Source of the DNA: an uncultured Clostridia bacterium
GTDB lineage: Bacteria > Bacillota > Clostridia > Oscillospirales > Acutalibacteraceae
NCBI GenBank assembly: GCA_947565265.1
Contig: CANOFK010000022.1
Coordinates: forward strand, 1 to 10,109
DNA length: 10,109 bases
Reading direction: 5' to 3'
A model generated the notes under the pieces. The model ran no database searches, was not told the origin of the DNA, and was given only the letters and a program-made list of their open reading frames with translations. Shown one piece after another: positions 6,263 to 10,109 of this stretch. The translations under genes and the position numbers were made by a program. Position 1 is the stretch's first letter, and each line of letters begins with the position of its first letter.

Positions 6263-6462
6263 CCGCAGCCGGAAGCCCCAAACCGGCAAAACAAGCAAAA
6301 CGCAGGCAAGCGCCCCACCGGCGGTCGAGCAAACAGCCTAAGACGCTGAGAGCGGCAGATAACGGAAGGGGGTCCAGGGGCCTGTGGCTCCTGGCAGGGA
6401 TCCGCAAGGGGCAGCGCCCCTTGCGCCGCTGGAGGCAGGCCCAAACAAGCGCAAGCAGCCCT
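6263..6462. repeat. 202-bp tandem repeat, unit 2 (contains hairpin copy C)
   Basis: Second unit of the tandem pair; similarity fades in the last dozen bases, where it meets the rimO stop codon (6461-6463). Hairpin copy C: CCAGGGGCC (6374-6382) with GGCTCCTGG (6386-6394), one G-T pair, and GCAAGGGGC (6404-6412) with GCCCCTTGC (6416-6424), perfect. Together the two units fill almost the whole 430-base gap between rimO and folE. No gene is seen in it. Confidence 0.92.
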
Positions 6463-7804
6463 ACTCCACGTCGGCGATCTGCCCGGTCAGGTCGCCGTCC
6501 AGGCAGCCGTCCACTTCCACCTCCACAAACTGCCCCAGCACAGGGCGTTTGCCGGTTTCGCCAGGGGTAAAGAAGATCCGCCCGTCCACGTCGGGGGCGT
6601 CCATATACGTGCGCCCAAACCAGCACTCGGCGTAGCGGTCAAAGCCCTCCGTCAGTACCCGCAGCCGGCGGCCCACATAGCCCTGGGCCTTGCGCTCCCA
6701 AATATCCATCTGCATACTGGTGATGATCTCCGCCCGGCGCTCCTTTTCCTCTTCCTCCACCTGATGGGGCAGTTCCGCGGCAGGGGTGCCCTCCTCTTGC
6801 GAGTAGGCAAAGCAGCCCAGCCGGTCAAAGGCCATCTCCTTCACAAACCCGGCCAGTTCCGCAAAGTCCTCTTCCGTTTCACCGGGGAACCCGGTAATCA
6901 GCGTGGTGCGCAAAATCACACCGGGCACCCGCGCCCGTATTTTCCCAATCAGCGCCGCCAGGCTCGCCCGGTCCCCCCGGCGGTTCATGGCCTGTAACAC
7001 CCGGCCCGCGCAGTGCTGCAAAGGCAGGTCGATGTAAGGCACCACCTTCTCCTCCTGGGCCATTACGTCCAGCAGTTCGTCGGTAATGGCGTCCGGGTAG
7101 CAGTACAGCACCCGTAGCCAGCACAGGCCCTCTATCTTCGCCAGCCGGCGCAGCAGCCCGGCCAGGGAGTACCCGCCGTACAGGTCTATGCCGTACCGGG
7201 TGGTGTCCTGGGCAATCAGCACCAGTTCCTTCGCCCCGTTGGCCGCCAAAGCCCTGGCCTCGGCCTCTATATCCTCCATAGCCCGGCTGCGGTAGCCCCC
7301 CCGTATGCCCGGAATGGCACAGTAGGTGCAGCGGTTGTCGCAGCCCTCGGCGATTTTCAAGTACGCGCTCCAACTGGGGGTGGTCAACTCCCGCTCCCCG
7401 CAAATGGGCAGCCGCTCCTTTTCCGGGAAAGCCTCTACCGGCCCCCCCTCCAACATATTGCCAATATGCCGGGCGATCTCCCCGTTGGCCCCAATGCCGA
7501 GGACCCCGTCCAGTTCCGGTATCTCCCGGCGCATCTCCTCCTGGTAGCGCTGGGCCAGGCAGCCGGTGGCCACCAGCTTTTTAATGCGCCCCTCCTTTTT
7601 CAGCATGGCCAGCTCCAGTATCTCGTCAATAGACTCCTTCTTGGCGCTGGCAATAAAACCGCAGGTGTTGACAATAGCTACATCCGCCATGGCCACATCG
7701 TCCACCAGTTGATAGCCCGCGGCCTTCAAGCTGGCCATCAGCACTTCCCCGTCCACCTGGTTTTTGGCACAGCCCAGGCTGATCATTCCCACTTTTACAG
7801 GCAT
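6461..7804 (-). CDS. rimO: Ribosomal protein S12 methylthiotransferase
   Basis: RimO adds a methylthio group to the conserved aspartate of ribosomal protein S12, using two [4Fe-4S] clusters and S-adenosylmethionine. The protein is 447 residues, standard length. The N-terminal MTTase domain carries cluster cysteines C12 (SLGCAKN), C48 (NTCGF) and C82 (TGCLAQ). The radical SAM domain has CDNRCTYC (C155, C159, C162) after YLKIAEG, then GGYRSR and LIAQDTTRYG, the latter typical of RimO rather than MiaB. A C-terminal TRAM domain starts near residue 380. The ATG at 7802-7804 has AAGGAGG 7 bases upstream and overlaps the end of the Nudix gene by 10 bases. It is followed directly by the tandem repeat block. 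Confidence 0.96.
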   Translation of the reverse strand: MPVKVGMISLGCAKNQVDGEVLMASLKAAGYQLVDDVAMADVAIVNTCGFIASAKKESIDEILELAMLKKEGRIKKLVATGCLAQRYQEEMRREIPELDGVLGIGANGEIARHIGNMLEGGPVEAFPEKERLPICGERELTTPSWSAYLKIAEGCDNRCTYCAIPGIRGGYRSRAMEDIEAEARALAANGAKELVLIAQDTTRYGIDLYGGYSLAGLLRRLAKIEGLCWLRVLYCYPDAITDELLDVMAQEEKVVPYIDLPLQHCAGRVLQAMNRRGDRASLAALIGKIRARVPGVILRTTLITGFPGETEEDFAELAGFVKEMAFDRLGCFAYSQEEGTPAAELPHQVEEEEKERRAEIITSMQMDIWERKAQGYVGRRLRVLTEGFDRYAECWFGRTYMDAPDVDGRIFFTPGETGKRPVLGQFVEVEVDGCLDGDLTGQIADVE

Positions 7805-8868
7805 CTTGTTTCCTCCTTATGTTCCATGGCGTCCCATGATGATGCGGCAGCCAGCCCGCGCACGGCCGCAAAAAAAGTATCCGTATAACCCCCGGCCAAA
7901 ATCACCCGCTGCCGGGCCAGCCGTTCCCATTCCTCCAGGGGGAACCACCTGGCCCCGGCCGTTTCCCCTGGCTGCAACCGCACCATACCGGCGGGGATAT
8001 CCCGGCGCAGGGCGTATACATCCATGTAGATGTTCCCAAACTGCCGGCGGTGCAAAAAGGCCAGTTCCTCTTCCCGCGCGGTAAGGCCGGTTTCCTCCAT
8101 CAGTTCCCGTACGGCCCCCTGCCGGCTGGTTTCCCCGGCCAGCACGCTGCCGCCGGGGCTCTCCCAGGTGTTGGGGGCGCCCAGCTTTTCCGGGCTGCGC
8201 AGGGTGCAAAGGATCCGCCCCTGCCCGTCGTAAATGGTAATGGCCACCACCAGGCAGAATTCCCCCGCCGCCAAAGCCGTGCCCCGGCGGCAGGTACGGC
8301 CCGTGGGGTTCCCCTCCCTGTCGTAGATGTCCAGCAGTTCCGTGGGGGCGGGCTTGTCCAGGTCCCCTGCCGCCAGCCGGTGTACGGCGGCATAGTACCC
8401 CTCGGTGTACCCCCTGGCGAACAGTTCCCCGGTCCGGGCTTTTTGCTCCCACCGGTCCAGGGGCATCCACTGGGCGCCGTCCGTTTCTCCGGGCTGTAGG
8501 GTAAGGCTCCCTATCTCCACATCCCGCCGCAGGCCGTAGTCGTCTATAAACCAGTCCGGGCCCTGCCGCCTGGCCAGATAGGCCAGTTCCTCCGGCGCGG
8601 CCCGTAGGCCGGTTTCCTCCCACAGTTCCCGTACCGCCCCCTGCCGGCTGGTTTCCCCGGCCAGTACGCCGCCGCCAGGGCACTCCCAGGCGCCGGGCAT
8701 CAGGGGCTTTTCCATGCTGCGCCGGGTAAGCAGTACCTCCCCTTGCCCGTTTATCACGGTAACAGATACCGCCAGGTGCCGGTCCCCCTGGGCCAACGGC
8801 TCCCCACGGGGGTGGGTGCGGCCGGTCAGCGCCCCGTCCCGGTCGTAGATATCCCAAACCTCCATCAT
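7795..8868 (-). CDS. Tandem double-Nudix hydrolase (isopentenyl-diphosphate-isomerase-like Nudix type)
   Basis: A 357-residue protein made of two homologous Nudix domains, about residues 4-164 and 178-338. Each starts with (W/L)DIYDR(D/E)G..TGRT, as in IDI-like Nudix proteins. Both Nudix boxes fit GX5EX7REUXEEXGU: residues 66-88 (E72, R80, E81, E84, E85) and 240-262 (E246, R254, E255, E258, E259), offset by 174 residues. The boxes are almost identical (VLAGETSRQGAVREL), so both sites look catalytic. Each domain ends with LQPGET.GA.W(M/F)PL..WE and a GYT motif. Nudix enzymes hydrolyse nucleoside diphosphates linked to other groups; the substrate is unknown. Start: ATGATG at 8863-8868. The first ATG gives an ATGA overlap with the upstream stop, while the second is better spaced from AAGGAGGGG; the earlier one is annotated. 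Confidence 0.92.
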   Translation of the reverse strand: MMEVWDIYDRDGALTGRTHPRGEPLAQGDRHLAVSVTVINGQGEVLLTRRSMEKPLMPGAWECPGGGVLAGETSRQGAVRELWEETGLRAAPEELAYLARRQGPDWFIDDYGLRRDVEIGSLTLQPGETDGAQWMPLDRWEQKARTGELFARGYTEGYYAAVHRLAAGDLDKPAPTELLDIYDREGNPTGRTCRRGTALAAGEFCLVVAITIYDGQGRILCTLRSPEKLGAPNTWESPGGSVLAGETSRQGAVRELMEETGLTAREEELAFLHRRQFGNIYMDVYALRRDIPAGMVRLQPGETAGARWFPLEEWERLARQRVILAGGYTDTFFAAVRGLAAASSWDAMEHKEETRCL

Positions 8869-9767
8869 TTCCCCTCCTTATCCGCGGTGGCCTCCGTATG
8901 GGCCGGCGTGCGCGTAAACTTATACTTCTTGGGCTTGCCCCGCAGCAGGGCGCGAAAATCCTTTTGTACCCCGCTGGTAGCCAGCCACATACTCACCTCG
9001 CCCCCTAAAAAAAGGATGTACATACAAAAGAACAGCCAGAACATCAAAATGACCAGCGTGGCCAGGCTGCCGTACAGGGAGAAGTTGGAGAAGTTCTCCA
9101 CAAACAGCGAGAAGAAAAAGGAGAACAGCACCCAGCCCCCGGCCCCAAAGGCCGCCCCCGCCAGGTTATAGCGCAGCTTGATCCGCCGCCGGGGCACAAA
9201 GCTGTAAAGCAGGGCAAAAAACACAAACAGCAGCACGAACCCCGCCAAAGACTTAAAGTTGATCAGCAGCGCCGCCAGCGTAGGCCAGCGGGCGGAGAGG
9301 AACCGGTAGATGGTAGACCCAAACACCAGCAGCAAAGCCGCGGCAATCAGCGCCACCGCCAGCAGCACCACGTACAGCACCGCTATGGCCCGCAAAAGGA
9401 TGTAGTTGCGGCTCTCCTTCACCTCGTAAACATGGTCCAGCCCCTTGATAATGGCCACCATGCCCATGGAGGACGACCACACCGCCGTCACCACCGCCAC
9501 CGGCAGCACCCCCGAGGCCACCAGCGGGCTGGGTATCAGCGCCGAAAGGGCCGTGGATATGGCCGGCGGCAAAAGCTCCAGCGCGGCCTCGATCATGGTC
9601 AAGCCGGAGGAAAAGTGGATCATCTGCATCAGCGTCAGCAAAAACGCCAAAAATGGCAGAAAAGAGATGATCAGGAAGAACGCCCCATGGGCCGAGGCCG
9701 AGTCTACCCGGTCCCGGTCTATGCGGGTGAGAAACCATGTCACGTGCTTTTTCAAAAACGGCCACAT
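8865..9767 (-). CDS. YihY/virulence factor BrkB family membrane protein
   Basis: A 300-residue integral membrane protein with about six hydrophobic segments. It opens with a short cytoplasmic stretch, RIDRDRVDSASAHGAFFLIISFLPFLAFLL, the conserved start of the YihY/BrkB family (often misnamed ribonuclease BN). Later come the family motif ESRNYILLRAIAVLYVVLL, the PRRRIKLRYNLAGAAFGAGGW loop, and SNFSLYGSLATLVILMFWLFFCMYILFLGGE. Suggested roles in this family include transport or envelope processes; none is proven here. The tail (about residues 272-300) is charged and cytoplasmic. The frame is open upstream to 9959, but that part is proline/arginine-rich repeat sequence. The ATG at 9765-9767 has AGGAGG 9 bases upstream and a strong promoter just before it. 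The stop overlaps the Nudix start (ATGA). Confidence 0.9.
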   Translation of the reverse strand: MWPFLKKHVTWFLTRIDRDRVDSASAHGAFFLIISFLPFLAFLLTLMQMIHFSSGLTMIEAALELLPPAISTALSALIPSPLVASGVLPVAVVTAVWSSSMGMVAIIKGLDHVYEVKESRNYILLRAIAVLYVVLLAVALIAAALLLVFGSTIYRFLSARWPTLAALLINFKSLAGFVLLFVFFALLYSFVPRRRIKLRYNLAGAAFGAGGWVLFSFFFSLFVENFSNFSLYGSLATLVILMFWLFFCMYILFLGGEVSMWLATSGVQKDFRALLRGKPKKYKFTRTPAHTEATADKEGK

Positions 9768-9791
9768 ATCCGGGCGCCTCCTTTTTTTCTG

Positions 9792-9820
9792 ATTATACCA
9801 TATGCAAGTGGGCCGGTCAA
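9792..9820 (-). promoter_or_regulatory. Sigma-A promoter for the yihY-Nudix-rimO (and possibly fol) transcript
   Basis: On the minus strand TTGACC (9815-9820), a 17-base spacer, and a perfect TATAAT (9792-9797). The predicted start is near 9785, giving a leader of about 18 bases before the ATG at 9767, with AGGAGG inside it. This is the best promoter in the window. Since the genes from here to rimO overlap, and no clear promoter is seen before folE or folB, the transcript may extend into the folate genes. Confidence 0.85.
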
Positions 9821-9892
9821 GCGCCGCCGGCATCCGGGGTTGCCCCCACCCCAGGGCTACTTTCTCGCCTGCCGGCTCGGTCGGCTCGGAAC

Positions 9893-9949
9893 GGTCGCCA
9901 CTGGCGACCCTCGCCCCTGGACCTCGCCAGGGGCTAAGGCCGCCCCTGG
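9893..9949. repeat. Palindrome plus alternative hairpins, degenerate relative of the hairpin repeat (copy D)
   Basis: GGTCGCCA (9893-9900) and TGGCGACC (9902-9909) form an 8-bp palindrome around one base. Next, GCCCCTGG (9913-9920), CCAGGGGC (9927-9934) and GCCCCTGG (9942-9949) allow two mutually exclusive 8-bp hairpins sharing the middle arm. On the minus strand the part from 9952 reads GGTCCAGGGGC... GCCCCTGGC, like the start of copies B and C, but it lacks the second hairpin and the GGCAGGGAT linker. Family membership is therefore tentative. Confidence 0.55.
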
Positions 9950-10000
9950 ACCCGGCCACGCGTCCCCCCGCCGGGCGCGCAAAACATCAAAAGCAAAGCA

Positions 10001-10020
10001 CCCCTGTAAAACTTAAGGGG
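10001..10020 (-). terminator. Possible terminator hairpin for a gene beyond the right edge
   Basis: CCCCTGTAA (10001-10009) pairs with TTAAGGGG (10013-10020) with one bulged base and a 3-base loop. On the minus strand the hairpin is preceded by an A-rich stretch and followed by U-rich sequence broken by G and C (TGCTTTGCTTTTGATGTTTT). It would suit a leftward gene ending near or beyond the right edge. The U tract is interrupted, so this is weak. Confidence 0.3.
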
Positions 10021-10109
10021 AAAACTTCCTTTTTCTTTTTTTTTGAAGGGCAGGCTAGGGCTTGTTTGAAAATAGAGGAAATGACGGATTTTTGACCAGA
10101 AACGGTCAG

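Larger units (their letters stand above)
9821..10109. other. Noncoding stretch upstream of the yihY-type gene
   Basis: No convincing gene in either direction. It contains the palindrome at 9893-9909, the hairpin group at 9913-9949, a GC-rich part to about 9980, then a sharp change to A/T-rich sequence with a long T run (10030-10044 on the plus strand). Open frames crossing it are low-complexity and lack ribosome binding sites. A minus-strand frame entering from the right edge is open for about 40 codons, ending at TGA near 9989; it could in principle be the tail of an outside gene but has no recognisable motif. Confidence 0.5.

Noticed and set aside
6031..6462. CRISPR array or riboswitch (for example tetrahydrofolate-sensing) in front of folE
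   Set aside because: Only two long units with no spacer pattern, and none of the conserved tetrahydrofolate riboswitch core is recognisable.
6027..6626. Minus-strand open frames (up to 199 codons) with repeated peptide blocks over the rimO-folE gap
   Set aside because: They are translations of the 202-bp tandem repeat in different frames, overlap rimO and folE, and have no start signals. The unit length is not a multiple of three.
9768..9959. N-terminal extension of the YihY-type protein
   Set aside because: It would include the -10/-35 promoter and repeat sequence. The family N-terminus and AGGAGG fit the ATG at 9767.

Overview
The window looks like a chromosomal segment of a GC-rich, endospore-forming member of the Firmicutes (Clostridia, plausibly an Oscillospiraceae/Ruminococcaceae-type gut anaerobe). 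This rests on strong AGGAGG-type ribosome binding sites, a spore-germination gene pair (cwlJ-gerQ), and the general style of the proteins. The taxonomic placement is inference; no rRNA or tRNA gene is visible.

Layout. The left edge holds a short rightward pair: the 3' end of a CwlJ-like spore cortex hydrolase, then a GerQ-like spore coat gene. They converge on a strong bidirectional terminator at 642-687. Everything to the right is leftward (minus strand). In transcription order: a YihY/BrkB-type membrane protein (9767-8865), a double-domain Nudix protein (8868-7795), rimO (7804-6461), folE (6030-5464), an NTF2/SnoaL-like protein (5463-5086), folP (5089-4250), folB (3791-3414), folK (3417-2941), a GNAT acetyltransferase (2932-2396), and finally a MATE efflux transporter (2145-736). 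The MATE gene appears to have its own promoter and a structured leader.

How the genes fit together. folE, folP, folB and folK cover most of the route from GTP to dihydropteroate. The genes are very tightly packed: ATGA overlaps join yihY/Nudix, NTF2/folP and folB/folK, there is a 10-base overlap at Nudix/rimO, and folE abuts the NTF2-like gene with no gap. In this whole run only two gaps are long (about 430 and 458 bases). Both carry the same GC-rich two-hairpin repeat. One gap, rimO-folE, consists of two tandem 202-bp units containing it. The other, folP-folB, holds one copy that runs into the folP stop codon.

Most interesting points: the two-hairpin repeat family with base-pair covariation between copies; the 202-bp tandem duplication whose clear copy differences are all transitions; the NTF2-like protein embedded and translationally coupled between folE and folP, where one pathway step (removal of pyrophosphate from dihydroneopterin triphosphate) has no assigned gene; the tandem Nudix fusion with nearly identical Nudix boxes; and the structured 5' leader of the MATE gene.
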